From UBA940 sp031547885 (GTDB lineage: Bacteria > Bacteroidota > Bacteroidia > Bacteroidales > Rikenellaceae): DNA of 64,000 nucleotides. Position numbers and translations under genes: made by a program. Positions 35,360-44,689 of this stretch are shown in pieces. The notes beneath the pieces are model-generated. The model was given only the letters and a program-made list of their open reading frames with translations. It was not told the DNA's origin and did not search any database. Every line of letters begins with the position of its first letter. Positions within the stretch are counted from its first letter, which is position 1. Location of the stretch: the NCBI GenBank assembly GCA_031547885.1, contig JAVBRO010000001.1:310001-374000 (forward strand), written 5' to 3'.

Positions 35360-36559
35360 TTATAAGTGTATGTTGAACCCTATCCTGATGTCGGTGACAT
35401 TCAGCTTGAATTTCATCTGCGAAGCATTGCGTGTGCCTATCACCACCCCGTTGGGGTCCATCTGCCTGACCCTGTTGTACTGTATGCCGCCGAAACCGAA
35501 CGACAGCGTGGCACATACATTTGGCATCAGATAGACGGCCAGACCGCAGTGCAGCGCGCCTTTGAACTGCAGGCTTTTGCTCGACAGGTACCTGTGATCG
35601 GCGTCCACGGGTTCGTATTTGAAATCCGTCATTCCGTTCTTTATAGAGAATTCCAGCTCCCCGAACAGCCCGAAATTGCTCTTTGGGTCGATGCCGACAT
35701 ACTGCCGCAGGAATGCCGAATAGGTAGTCGCGCGGCTCTTGAGGCTCACGTTCGTGAGCGACGTGCTGATGTCGTTCGACGAGCCCAGGTCGAGCGTCAT
35801 GTTGTCTATCGAACCGGTCATGTTGTTGTATCCGAACCTGAGGCCGACGCAGAGATTGTCCCTTACGAAGTAGCCTACCGACGGGTTTATCTTGAAATAG
35901 GAACCCTTCAGGGTTACGTCGTCGAGCAGAAGCATGAAATCCGTGTCGTCGCTGTTCAGCGTCGCATAAGATACTGTCAGTCCGACCGCCCACTCTTTCT
36001 TGTATGCGAATTTCACGGCGTCGATGTGGCGGTCCACGCGGTGCGTCATAGGCATGAAGCGGCTGCGTTTCCAGGGTTTTTCCTGTTCCGGTTCGCCGAT
36101 CTCCGAGTCGCCCTGGTCAGGCACGACCACCTGTGGATCATCCTGCGGAACACTCTCCGCAACGGGGCGTTCCACCCATCTCACTTTATCCTCGTAAACA
36201 TATACCCGCACCGTATCGTAGTAAACAAGCCGGATTATCTTCTCCTCGCTCTTGCCCTTGAAAACGCCCCGCTGTGCGATCCCGGCATCCTTCACGGCAG
36301 CAGCGCTCTCTTTGGCTGAGGCTGCGATCTCTTCCGCAGTTGCGGCTTTCGTCCCGGAAGCGGTCCCGGCGGTATCGGCTGGCGGTATCTGTATCTCCGG
36401 TTTAGTTTCCGGAACGGCTGCAGCCGCGGTAGTTTCTTCCGTTCCTCCGGCTCCTTCGGTCTTTTCACCCTCGGAGCAGGTGCAGGCCGTAACGGACAGT
36501 GCGGCAGCCGCAAGCAGTAGTGCGAAACGGGTTATATTTTTCTTCATCATATCGTACAC
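35360..36559 (-). CDS. Lipoprotein with low-complexity linker and C-terminal outer-membrane barrel
   Basis: Up to 399 residues; the likeliest start is the third clustered Met at 36547, giving MKKNITRFALLLAAAALSVTAC, a lipoprotein-type signal. Residues about 30-165 are rich in Ala, Glu, Pro and Thr (a flexible linker) with one segment IIRLVYYDTVRVYVYED. From about 180 to the end alternating strands such as VGLTVSYATLN, FKINPSVGYFVRDNLCVG and ALHCGLAVYLMPNVCATLSF form a small barrel ending IRIGFNIHL. A lipid anchor, long linker and barrel together are uncommon. It starts 3 nt after the stop of the other barrel gene, so the two are coupled. Function unknown. Confidence 0.78.
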   Translation of the reverse strand: MYDMMKKNITRFALLLAAAALSVTACTCSEGEKTEGAGGTEETTAAAAVPETKPEIQIPPADTAGTASGTKAATAEEIAASAKESAAAVKDAGIAQRGVFKGKSEEKIIRLVYYDTVRVYVYEDKVRWVERPVAESVPQDDPQVVVPDQGDSEIGEPEQEKPWKRSRFMPMTHRVDRHIDAVKFAYKKEWAVGLTVSYATLNSDDTDFMLLLDDVTLKGSYFKINPSVGYFVRDNLCVGLRFGYNNMTGSIDNMTLDLGSSNDISTSLTNVSLKSRATTYSAFLRQYVGIDPKSNFGLFGELEFSIKNGMTDFKYEPVDADHRYLSSKSLQFKGALHCGLAVYLMPNVCATLSFGFGGIQYNRVRQMDPNGVVIGTRNASQMKFKLNVTDIRIGFNIHL

Positions 36560-36562
36560 ACG

Positions 36563-37345
36563 TTAAAGATAAAAAGCCACTCCGACACCGATCGAAAGCA
36601 GATTGATATTGAAGTTCATCGTACTATAGGTCCGCTTTCCCTGATTGACCTGGTTCTGGGTCTGGTTGACGTGGTCGAACTTAATCCCCAGCACGCCGAG
36701 GCTCACCTCCAGTGCAATGTCGTTGGTGACAAAACCCACGATGCCAGGCGTCACGGCGAGCGAAACGAACCCTCCGGTCTGGTAGGTGCCTTTGACGGGA
36801 GAGTCGGCGGCATATTTTGCCTGCGATCCTCCGGCGCCGAGCTGGCCCTCTACGTATACGGCGACACGCTTGTTCATCCCGAAAGGTATGTACCCCCTCC
36901 AGAAGAGTACGCCTTCGTATGTGTGTTTGAGCGAGTAGTAGAAATCGACATCTATATCCACGCCGTCTTCGCTGTCCCCCATATGCACGCCCCCGTTCTG
37001 AATGTCGAGGTAGGTGCGCGCATAACCGAAACGGATACCGGCGACCATATTCTTGTGAAAGGTATATCCCAGCATGGGCGCCACCTTGACCGTGTGCCCT
37101 TTGGAATATACGCCGTCGATGATCGTTGCGTACGAATAATTATTGTTTTTGTGTGCCGAGTAGGCAGCCGACACCCCCATGACCCACTGCCCTTTGGGAA
37201 CGAACACGTTGGACATGCTCGAAAGCCCCCTGGTTTTCTTCAGCGGCGTCGGGTCGTAAGTCTCCGGCTGTCCGGTTTCCTGCGCCGACACATGTACGGC
37301 GGCAAAGGCCAGGAACAGGGTTAGTACTGTAAAGATCTTTTTCAT
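36563..37345 (-). CDS. Outer-membrane beta-barrel protein
   Basis: 260 residues with signal peptide MKKIFTVLTLFLAFAAVHVSA-Q. The mature chain shows alternating amphipathic strands (VMGVSAAYSAHKNNNYSY, VKVAPMLGYTFHKNMVAGIR, FYYSLKHTYEGVLFWRG, VAVYVEGQLGAGGS) and ends in the aromatic-type C-terminus VGVAFYL expected of barrels inserted by the BAM machinery. It lies 9 nt after the DUF4493-PCMD gene and 3 nt before the lipo-barrel gene. Its likely role is an outer-membrane partner of the surface lipoproteins in this operon, an inference from context only. Confidence 0.83.
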   Translation of the reverse strand: MKKIFTVLTLFLAFAAVHVSAQETGQPETYDPTPLKKTRGLSSMSNVFVPKGQWVMGVSAAYSAHKNNNYSYATIIDGVYSKGHTVKVAPMLGYTFHKNMVAGIRFGYARTYLDIQNGGVHMGDSEDGVDIDVDFYYSLKHTYEGVLFWRGYIPFGMNKRVAVYVEGQLGAGGSQAKYAADSPVKGTYQTGGFVSLAVTPGIVGFVTNDIALEVSLGVLGIKFDHVNQTQNQVNQGKRTYSTMNFNINLLSIGVGVAFYL

Positions 37346-37354
37346 TCGTTTGGT

Positions 37355-39475
37355 TTAGTAAATGAACTCCACGTCGTCGATCCACAGGATGCTGCCAGCT
37401 GTCGTAATGTTGCTGCTGAGGTTATCGCCGTCATAGCTTGCCGTCGCCGTAACCATAAGCACATTGGGCTCTTCATCCAGATATTGGTCGCGATATGTAA
37501 TAGGGATCACGAATTCGGTCCAGTCGCCGACCGTCGTTTCGATCATCTGGTCGCCGTAAGCGATCACGTGACCTTCCAGTGTCGATGTGTTGGTTTTATC
37601 GGTATAGAGAAACTCCTCATCCGGATAGAATGCCGTTTTGGCGGCGTTGTTGGTATCGACCGTATGGTATGTCACACCGTCTTTCATTTTCACCAGGCAA
37701 ACATATACACGCCCTTTATCGCTTCCCTTCCTGGTGTACTTGCACCACGCGCGCAGGGCCGTCGGACGGGCGTTGAACGAGAACTTGCGCCCCATTTGCA
37801 CAGTGCCGCCCATTCCCGAGATCGCACCGAATTTGCCGATGAATATATTACCGGCAGCCTTTACTATTACGATGGTTTTGGTTTCGAGTTTGGCGCACTT
37901 GGTCCCTTCCGTACGCCCGGTGTCGCTGACCGTAACACTGGACCCCATTGAAGCCGAACCCGGATTACCGGTTCCCCAGAACTCGGTTCCGCCCTGGGCA
38001 TAAGGATACCACGTTTTATTATCGGGCGCATTCCAATCCTCAAAACTGGCATTGGGCAACTGTATCCCCGCATCGGTCGAAACGATTTTTGTGGTGCCGC
38101 TCACTGCGCCGTTCTCTAGAAGCTGGATATGATATGTATGTCCGGCGCTCAGGCTCGCACCTGCTGCCAGGTATTGATAATCCGCATCCAATACCGCATC
38201 CAGCTCGATCCAATCGTCTGCATCATCCTCTTTGTAGCGTATTTTCACTTCAGTGGTAGCCGGATCGGTAGCCACGGCCGAAAGCGTTCCTGTCTTGAAC
38301 CAGAGGTTCGACTCCGCTATGCCGACAGCACCCGCCACAGCAACCCTGGCGATCGCACTTCCGTCGGTACCATCGGTATCCTTCGCAGAGAAAGCAAGAT
38401 CATTTATACCGCCCGGAAGCTGTGCGATGAAATTTTCATCGATGGTCAGCGTACCGCTGTCGCCCCCGTCCATGACACAGGTTATGCCCTGGGCCTTGAG
38501 AGCGTTATTTACTACGCTGCCGGTCATTATGTCATACCGCACGCCGTTAACATCCATCGCAAGCGATGCGAACGGATTGAGCGACGAAAGCTGGAAATTC
38601 AGCGGCGCAATGTGTCCCGCGATGATATTTGCCAGGCTGAATCCGATGCCCGAGACCCTGGGCTGCGGGCTGAACGAGAAATGGTCGTCGTGCTTGCTTT
38701 CATATTCGCGCGCATCTATGCTTACCGACAGGTATCCGTCGACAAAATCCGAGAACTTGTAGGTCAGAGTATAAAGCATGCCGCCCTGAGGAGCGGAAAC
38801 AGTACCGGTGTATTCTCCGGGGTACCGGGAGATGATAGGGTCGGAACTGGAACAGTAGAAGCCCCAGTTGATGTCGCTGACGCCTGCCGGCAGGATGAAA
38901 TACCCCGTCCCGTCCGCGGCGTAGGTAAGCGTCGGTACGGCTCCGGCTTCAGCGGCCGTTTTCGAGAACACATCCGACGCACTGACATATAATTTATATC
39001 CCGGATCGAATTTCTCGGCGATAGTTTCGTCGAATTTCACCCGGACCGCGATATTGGTCAGCTTGCACAGCACTTCCACGCTTTTGACCTCATGGTCGGT
39101 GAGCGTAAAAGTAGTGTCGCCGTGATAGGTCTTATTGGTGAAAGAGGCCTTGCTGTTGTCTCCGGCCTCGATGACGACGCGGTATTTACCGGCCGCAAGA
39201 TAGATGTCCGCCGGGATATCCGTGGCAGGCTGATACTTGCGGATGAGCCCTTCGGTCTCTCCCCCGGCTCCGTCCGATTCGACCTTATAGATGCGCAGCA
39301 CACTGGTTTCCAGCGCATCGTAAGCCCTGGTAGCTTCAGGCAGCGTAAAGCTCAGCCGTACTATCGCATCGCCGTCCGCGGCAGACGGCGCCGGACCAGG
39401 CTGCTCCTTGCCGCACCCCGACAGGAACGCCAACAGCAGCGAACAACCGGCAAGGTATTTTATATATCTCTTCAT
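37355..39475 (-). CDS. DUF4493 and PCMD domain surface lipoprotein
   Basis: 706 residues. MKRYIKYLAGCSLLLAFLSGC gives a lipoprotein signal (Cys21). Residues about 35-270 are a DUF4493 domain (ALETSVLRIYKV, IYLAAGKYRVVIEAGDNSKA, ALTYKFSD-like end). A middle Ig-like part (about 275-455) follows, then a PCMD domain (about 470-706: LPNASFEDWNAPDNKTW, FWGTGNPGSASMGSSV, AAGNIFIGKFG, AWCKYTRKGSDKGRVYVC, ILWIDDVEFIY). PCMD domains are lectin-like jelly rolls of unproven function. It sits mid-operon and is paralogous over its C-terminus to the last gene of the operon. Confidence 0.87.
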   Translation of the reverse strand: MKRYIKYLAGCSLLLAFLSGCGKEQPGPAPSAADGDAIVRLSFTLPEATRAYDALETSVLRIYKVESDGAGGETEGLIRKYQPATDIPADIYLAAGKYRVVIEAGDNSKASFTNKTYHGDTTFTLTDHEVKSVEVLCKLTNIAVRVKFDETIAEKFDPGYKLYVSASDVFSKTAAEAGAVPTLTYAADGTGYFILPAGVSDINWGFYCSSSDPIISRYPGEYTGTVSAPQGGMLYTLTYKFSDFVDGYLSVSIDAREYESKHDDHFSFSPQPRVSGIGFSLANIIAGHIAPLNFQLSSLNPFASLAMDVNGVRYDIMTGSVVNNALKAQGITCVMDGGDSGTLTIDENFIAQLPGGINDLAFSAKDTDGTDGSAIARVAVAGAVGIAESNLWFKTGTLSAVATDPATTEVKIRYKEDDADDWIELDAVLDADYQYLAAGASLSAGHTYHIQLLENGAVSGTTKIVSTDAGIQLPNASFEDWNAPDNKTWYPYAQGGTEFWGTGNPGSASMGSSVTVSDTGRTEGTKCAKLETKTIVIVKAAGNIFIGKFGAISGMGGTVQMGRKFSFNARPTALRAWCKYTRKGSDKGRVYVCLVKMKDGVTYHTVDTNNAAKTAFYPDEEFLYTDKTNTSTLEGHVIAYGDQMIETTVGDWTEFVIPITYRDQYLDEEPNVLMVTATASYDGDNLSSNITTAGSILWIDDVEFIY

Positions 39476-39513
39476 GCCCTTTACAGGTGATTTGATAACT
39501 CTATTTTAAATTA

Positions 39514-40038
39514 TTACTGGACTGCGGGGGCGGCGACATCCAACTTCACCGTCTTGACGGTCGTGCCCGAGGCGTCGGTAGCCGTAAGCTTGAAGTCGCA
39601 GGTGCCTGCCTGGCCCAGCATCGATATCATCGGAAGTAAGTTTGTGATATCGATCGAGACTGATTTTTTGGATGTTATGCCGGTTCCCGTCGGGAATCCC
39701 AGATTCTGAAGCGCGGCCGCCTCGGCTACGCTCGGATTGATGAGGTCCAGTTTCGTAGTGAGTCCTGCCAGGCCGAGTACTTCGGCGGTGAGTAAATTGC
39801 TGTCGATATCCACCGTAAACTTGGTAAACGCGCTTTCGGTAACGGCTTTGATGAGGACTTCCACTTCGCTGCTGTCATATCGCTTCGAAAAGTCGTATGT
39901 AGTCGTGCCGGCGGTGTTCGTCCAAGTGATGCTCGGACCGTTCCCACCATCTTCCGGTTTATCCTTGTCGCATCCGGTCAAAAACATTGCGGCTATTACT
40001 ACAGAGCAGCTTACGAGGTATTTCATATAATTTTTCAT
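39514..40038 (-). CDS. Small lipoprotein: stand-alone copy of the C-terminal domain of its upstream neighbour
   Basis: 174 residues with lipoprotein signal MKNYMKYLVSCSVVIAAMFLTGC (Cys23) followed by acidic DKDKPEDG. The whole mature domain aligns with the last 140 residues of the gene at 40099-41937, sharing YDFSKRY, TESAF, LDLINP, LGFPTG, SIDIT/VIDIT, CDFKL and TDASGTTV. No function is known for this domain; it looks like a beta-sandwich. It sits 60 nt after the larger paralogue and 38 nt before the DUF4493-PCMD gene. It was most likely born by duplication within the operon. Confidence 0.8.
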   Translation of the reverse strand: MKNYMKYLVSCSVVIAAMFLTGCDKDKPEDGGNGPSITWTNTAGTTTYDFSKRYDSSEVEVLIKAVTESAFTKFTVDIDSNLLTAEVLGLAGLTTKLDLINPSVAEAAALQNLGFPTGTGITSKKSVSIDITNLLPMISMLGQAGTCDFKLTATDASGTTVKTVKLDVAAPAVQ

Positions 40039-40098
40039 GGTTTCTGTTTTTTAATTGATTAAACTGTTTGTGAATTATTTGAACTGTTTGTTATTGAA

Positions 40099-41937
40099 TT
40101 ACTTTACAACATCCAACTGCAGTGTCCTTACAGTCGTGCCCGACGCATCGGTCACGGAGAGTTTGAAGTCGCAGGCGCCCGTAGACCCGAGCAGCGTCAG
40201 CAGGTCCATGAATTCAGTGATGTCGATCACAACCGTTTTGCCGGACGTTACCTCGGCACCCGTCGGAAATCCCAGACCTTTAAGGCCTTCTTCGTACTGT
40301 CCGGGATTTATGAGGTCGAGGTGCGAAGATAGACCTACATTTGTGAGCTCGTCCGGTGGGAGCACCTTGTCACTTATAATGTCGACCGAGAAACCGGTGA
40401 ATGCGCTCTCTGTGTTTACGGTGAGGAGAATTTCCACCGCATTATGATTGTAGCGCTTCGAAAAATCGTAGATCACCGACCCGTCGAGGTTCGTCCAGAC
40501 GATCTCCGGTCCGCCCCCGGCATTGTCCGTAACCGTGATCTCGAGAGTCGTATACGACGTGCGTCCCTGCGAGTCGGTCGCTATGTATTTGACCGTGTGC
40601 ACGCCTTCATAGCGGAATATCTCCGACATGCCGGCATCTTTGAGCGCAGCGCTCACTACAGAGGCATCGTCCCTGACCGTGAGGTACGCCGAAAGAGCCG
40701 CATTTGCAGGCCATATCCCGATCGTGTGGTCGGCGTGTCCGGCAGTTTCCAAGGCAGCTAGCAGGCCGGCGTTATCCGAGTCCACCACTACATCAACCGA
40801 AGCGACACTCGAGATGCCCTCCGGAGTAACCAGGACTTTCAGGTTCGTAGTCCATTTTTCCAGATCGGCGTCGTATATCGACGAACTGATGGTGTATCCG
40901 TTCTCGATGGCGCCCCCCACGAGCGACACCACCGGAGCGTCCACATCCGACACATCGCCCTCTTTGATGGTCTCTTCCCCGAAAAAGTTCATATACATAC
41001 GGGCCACGTCGATATTTATCTTCTCGTCGTACACCCAGTTCTCCACCGTTATCTCGAACTTCACGTTACCGTCGTTGGCGTTCAGGATGCCGATGGATAG
41101 CTTGCGCCACTGGCCTGCGGCGCAGTCGGGAATCTCCTGTTCCCAGTTCACCGGAACGTACTCGGGAGCCGCATCGGCCGCCGATTTGTTGTACATGCCG
41201 GACAGTTCGACCTTGATGGTGTTTTTGCTTGCGACGGCCTTGAAATATCCGGCGGCTCCGTCGTCGGTTTTTGCACGGTCGAACAGAAGTTCGCCTGTGC
41301 CGAGCGAGAGCTTGACCGAAAGTTTCTGCTTGCCGCCGCTTTCGGCCATAGCATCGCTCATGAAGAGGTTGCGGAGGTCCTGAGTGAGGGCGACGGTGGT
41401 TTTGATATTTGCCAGAACGCATACGAGGTCGGTAACCGTGGTCTCGGTCTTCGGCAGGACTGTTTTAGTTACGGAACCGTAATATACCGGTGTTTCCCAG
41501 GCCGCAACTGCCGAGCCGTCCATATATGCCTTGTAACCGGGCGATTCGGCCGAGATAAGGTACACAGCGGGATAGAGCGCCAGTTTTCCGTCCTGCAGCT
41601 GTTTCAGTTCGGCGTAGGTGTAGACGAACTCCTCGTCGGTTTTCTGGTTCTTGATCCTGACTATGTAGTCGGACGGGGCTTCCGTCGTTTCGGCAGCGCC
41701 GCCGCGCGTATAGTTGCCGCCCGAAGCAACGCCTGCGCGGGGATCGTTGGTATTGCCCGAAGAGGTGCGCTCTTCGGCATAGTTCGCAATGGCGACATTC
41801 AGGCCGGTGAGCACGAGATTCCCGGTCTGGGTCTTGTCTTCGTCATCGCCGCCGAAGTCGATGGACTCCTTACATCCCGACAGCACCGCTCCGAGGGCCA
41901 GAAAAAACAGTAACGTGATTTTTTTCATATTTTTCAT
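40099..41937 (-). CDS. DUF4493-domain surface lipoprotein with C-terminal duplicated domain
   Basis: 612 residues. Signal MKKITLLFFLALGAVLSGC (Cys22 counting from the first Met) is followed by KESIDFGGDDED, an acidic surface-export type sequence. Residues about 35-325 are a DUF4493 domain (GNLVLTGLNVAIANYAEE, YPAVYLISAESPGYKAYMDG, TVTDLVCVLANIKTTVALT). Residues about 330-465 are an Ig-like domain (HTVKYIATDSQGRTSYTTLE). The final 140 residues are the same domain as the next gene (39514-40038). The second Met (41928) may be the true start. Probable exposed adhesin or matrix component; function unknown. Confidence 0.84.
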   Translation of the reverse strand: MKNMKKITLLFFLALGAVLSGCKESIDFGGDDEDKTQTGNLVLTGLNVAIANYAEERTSSGNTNDPRAGVASGGNYTRGGAAETTEAPSDYIVRIKNQKTDEEFVYTYAELKQLQDGKLALYPAVYLISAESPGYKAYMDGSAVAAWETPVYYGSVTKTVLPKTETTVTDLVCVLANIKTTVALTQDLRNLFMSDAMAESGGKQKLSVKLSLGTGELLFDRAKTDDGAAGYFKAVASKNTIKVELSGMYNKSAADAAPEYVPVNWEQEIPDCAAGQWRKLSIGILNANDGNVKFEITVENWVYDEKINIDVARMYMNFFGEETIKEGDVSDVDAPVVSLVGGAIENGYTISSSIYDADLEKWTTNLKVLVTPEGISSVASVDVVVDSDNAGLLAALETAGHADHTIGIWPANAALSAYLTVRDDASVVSAALKDAGMSEIFRYEGVHTVKYIATDSQGRTSYTTLEITVTDNAGGGPEIVWTNLDGSVIYDFSKRYNHNAVEILLTVNTESAFTGFSVDIISDKVLPPDELTNVGLSSHLDLINPGQYEEGLKGLGFPTGAEVTSGKTVVIDITEFMDLLTLLGSTGACDFKLSVTDASGTTVRTLQLDVVK

Positions 41938-41964
41938 GGTTTTTATTTCCTGTTTAGGTTAATC

Positions 41965-42741
41965 CTATTCCGAATCCGGATTGAGTTCGATCTCCGTTAC
42001 ATGGACTTCGGTGGGCGTATCGTCGAGCGTTATAGTTATCGAGGCCCCGCCGATCCCGGAGACGTCCGCTTTAATCGTATGCCACGTACAGGCCGCAGCA
42101 ATGCCGATTTCGGTGTTCTGGAAAGCGACCTCCACGCCGTTCGTCTTGACAGCCCTGCCGCTCATATAGAGCTTGGTCCCGGCGTTGACGAACACGGGGG
42201 TCTCGGCCAGCGGTTCGCTTTCCGAACCTTCGAACGTCTTCGCATATCCCGATTCCGTCGTGATCGTGACGGCGTATTCGGCATAATAATTTTTGAACCA
42301 ATCGGTCAGCGTGAGCGAATAAACTGAATTTGCAAGCTTCACCGTCACCGGCTGCGTTATCTCCTTGCGCGCAACGATCGTGATCGGCTGCGAATAGTAA
42401 AAATACGCCGCTTCGGGACCCTCCACATCGGGAACACCGCAGGAAAATTCGAACTTATAATCGCCGTAAGGGAGCAGTGGTGCGTCATAATCGGCCGTCC
42501 GCCCGTAGCTCTTCACCACGCCGCCGGCATTCGACACCACCAGTTTCAGGTCGCCTGCAGCCGGCACAAAAGCGGCGGGAAGGTTCCTGACGTCGGCCCT
42601 GGTCAGAGCGTCCACCGCTCCTGCGACCGAGCAGTCGAGGACGACGGTACCCTTTCCGGTCTCTGCAGGCTCTTTTTCACCGGCGCATCCGGCGGCCAGC
42701 ATCAGCAGGGGCAGGGCCATAATAAATGAAATTCTCTTCAT
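41965..42741 (-). CDS. DUF4493-domain lipoprotein
   Basis: 258 residues. MKRISFIMALPLLMLAAGC (Cys19) is a lipoprotein signal. The mature part is essentially one DUF4493 domain: GTVVLDCSVAGAVDALTRAD, then DLKLVVSNAGGVVKSYG, LPYGDYKFEFSCGVPDVEGP, VKLANSVYSLTLTDWFKNYY and ADVSGIGGASITITLDD. This is the shortest of the three DUF4493 proteins in the operon, lacking extra C-terminal domains. It lies 23 nt after the fimbrillin-like gene and 27 nt before the next. Function unknown; a pilus or surface-layer subunit is plausible by analogy with fimbrillin operons. Confidence 0.85.
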   Translation of the reverse strand: MKRISFIMALPLLMLAAGCAGEKEPAETGKGTVVLDCSVAGAVDALTRADVRNLPAAFVPAAGDLKLVVSNAGGVVKSYGRTADYDAPLLPYGDYKFEFSCGVPDVEGPEAAYFYYSQPITIVARKEITQPVTVKLANSVYSLTLTDWFKNYYAEYAVTITTESGYAKTFEGSESEPLAETPVFVNAGTKLYMSGRAVKTNGVEVAFQNTEIGIAAACTWHTIKADVSGIGGASITITLDDTPTEVHVTEIELNPDSE

Positions 42742-42764
42742 ATCCTGTATTCGTTATTTTCTGT

Positions 42765-44600
42765 TTACGGTACGATAGTCGCCTTTACGTCGTCGAGATA
42801 GAAATAGTAGTTACCTGTGGTAAATAAACTTGCACTATTAGTAACTCTCCATGACGCCCGGTGCTGGTTCGTACAATTCGGTATATTGAAACTCAAAGTC
42901 GGCAGCGTCGTTGCGGTGTAGTTGTAGCCACTGTTATTCGGCGAATTGGTTGCGGAGGTGACAGTCGCCTGCAAGCCGGTACCGCCTGCTATCGTGCCGG
43001 CATTCCCGGTCGTGTACCCGCCGGCCCACCGGCCGGTTGAACTATTTAAGCCTCCCTTGAAAGAAACCTTAACGGTAATTTTGCTGTTAGGTTTCAGATT
43101 GGAGAATTGCGGTGAATCTATACGTCCGCTATAGCTTGCATATGAAATTATTACGATAATGGCGGCGCGGGAACTGACGCAACTCATCCTGCCACTTGAC
43201 GAAGCGACACGCGCACCTGTCCATCCGGGCAGCCCGTAATCGTCAAATGCATAACCGCCTTCGTCGGAACTGCCGGCGTCATAAGAGAAGGCCGTTACCG
43301 CCGAAAAATCTTCTTCGAACAGGTAGGGAAGCGTAAGGCTTTTAGCCACGCCGGATTCAGCCGCAGTGGTAACGCTTATATGATCCGATACTATCGCATT
43401 GGGAGTGTCGTAAGTAATGTCAAGCCCTTCTGAATTGATTATATCACCGAAAGAGACATCGCCGTATTCATAATAGAATTCGAGCCTGTACTGCCCGTTC
43501 CCGTTCTTTTGGAATGTCTGTTCGTTCAGGCCGTTGCGGAACAATACACCCTCGGGCGCCTTAACCGTAAATGAGTTGGGAGTCTCTCCCAGGCGGCTGT
43601 AATCGCCTATGGAGAGATCGATCCATGAAACGGGGGCTTCTGCCGGTATGGTAAGGTCGATAGGGGTTATACGGCCTGCTTCCAGCGTTTTGTTCATCGC
43701 CACGCTCACTTTTTTCGACATTCCGCCGCTGACATCGAATCCCGTAAACGTAACCTGTCCGTCGATATCGCCGGGGCAGACGAATATCCATATATACTTA
43801 TCGGGGTCGGTCTCGCCTGCGGCGGATTCCGATACTGATTTCCGCAGGTCGGCGATTATCGTGCTGCTTCCATTGCTGAGCGCCGGCACGGCATGCGGGT
43901 CGGCAAGGTCCATCGTCATCGTACCTACTACGTTCGAGGGGAACTCTATCCGCAGCTTACCGATATCGTTGCCCAGCCTGTTGCGCCCGGTAGGTACCTG
44001 GATCCTCAGCACATGGCACTGCCGCACGAAATTGAGCGCCACCTCTCCGCCGTCGGTGAGCGAACCGGCATCGAACGGCTCGGCGATCAGAAAATCGAGG
44101 TTGCCCTTGTATGCGGCATGCGTCGCTTCGTTGCGGATGTCGTAATCGGCCATATCGTATGTGCCGTCCTGCGTGGAAGGCAGCGTGTACGTAACGGTCG
44201 TCCCCGAAACGGTTTCAGGCACCGGATAGGCGCCGTAGTAGGTGTAATCGCCCGCGGCCACATCGGCCACGTCGGCCGAGAAAAGCGTCTCGTCGGCATA
44301 TTCGCGGAAATAGCTGAACGGCTGTCCGTCGGGGGCGGCGCTGTTGCCCCGTTCGCGCCAGTATACGCCTATCACGTCGAGTTCCGACCACACGGTCCGG
44401 TCGAGAGCGGCACCGTCGATGAAAGTCCTCGTCCCCACAGGCTGCGATACTTTAATGCATACGTTCCCTGCCTTACGGCCGGACGGATCGATTTTTTTCG
44501 AGGGGGATTCATCGTGCTGCGAACAGGCGGCCGCACCTAACGCGATACCCGCGAGTGCAAGGCCGATCGCCAGAGATTTGTTTCCAAAGATTCCTGTCAT
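42765..44600 (-). CDS. Fimbrillin-like (FimA/Mfa-like) lipoprotein, first gene of the surface operon
   Basis: I place the start at 44600, where MTGIFGNKSLAIGLALAGIA leads to a lipobox Cys26; an in-frame ATG at 44648 would add 16 residues without signal character. 611 residues. About 40-330 match a fimbrillin/Mfa-like domain: VCIKVSQPVGTRTFIDGAAL, WSELDVIGVYWRERGN, YTYYGAYPV, VALNFVRQCHVLRIQV and EAGRITPIDLTIP. The C-terminal 200 residues form another beta domain (FSNLKPNSKITVKVSF ... YYFYLDDVKATIVP) resembling PCMD-like jelly rolls. Known relatives form pili by donor-strand exchange after lipoprotein export; whether this one polymerises is not evident. The leader holds the triple repeat at 44690-44750. 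Confidence 0.82.
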   Translation of the reverse strand: MTGIFGNKSLAIGLALAGIALGAAACSQHDESPSKKIDPSGRKAGNVCIKVSQPVGTRTFIDGAALDRTVWSELDVIGVYWRERGNSAAPDGQPFSYFREYADETLFSADVADVAAGDYTYYGAYPVPETVSGTTVTYTLPSTQDGTYDMADYDIRNEATHAAYKGNLDFLIAEPFDAGSLTDGGEVALNFVRQCHVLRIQVPTGRNRLGNDIGKLRIEFPSNVVGTMTMDLADPHAVPALSNGSSTIIADLRKSVSESAAGETDPDKYIWIFVCPGDIDGQVTFTGFDVSGGMSKKVSVAMNKTLEAGRITPIDLTIPAEAPVSWIDLSIGDYSRLGETPNSFTVKAPEGVLFRNGLNEQTFQKNGNGQYRLEFYYEYGDVSFGDIINSEGLDITYDTPNAIVSDHISVTTAAESGVAKSLTLPYLFEEDFSAVTAFSYDAGSSDEGGYAFDDYGLPGWTGARVASSSGRMSCVSSRAAIIVIISYASYSGRIDSPQFSNLKPNSKITVKVSFKGGLNSSTGRWAGGYTTGNAGTIAGGTGLQATVTSATNSPNNSGYNYTATTLPTLSFNIPNCTNQHRASWRVTNSASLFTTGNYYFYLDDVKATIVP

Positions 44601-44689
44601 CTTCAAATATTGTAGGTTGTAACTACCCGCCGGCGCCGGGATATTCATCCGGTGCAGGCGGGAGCGTGTTTTACATCAAAGCGGCGGAT

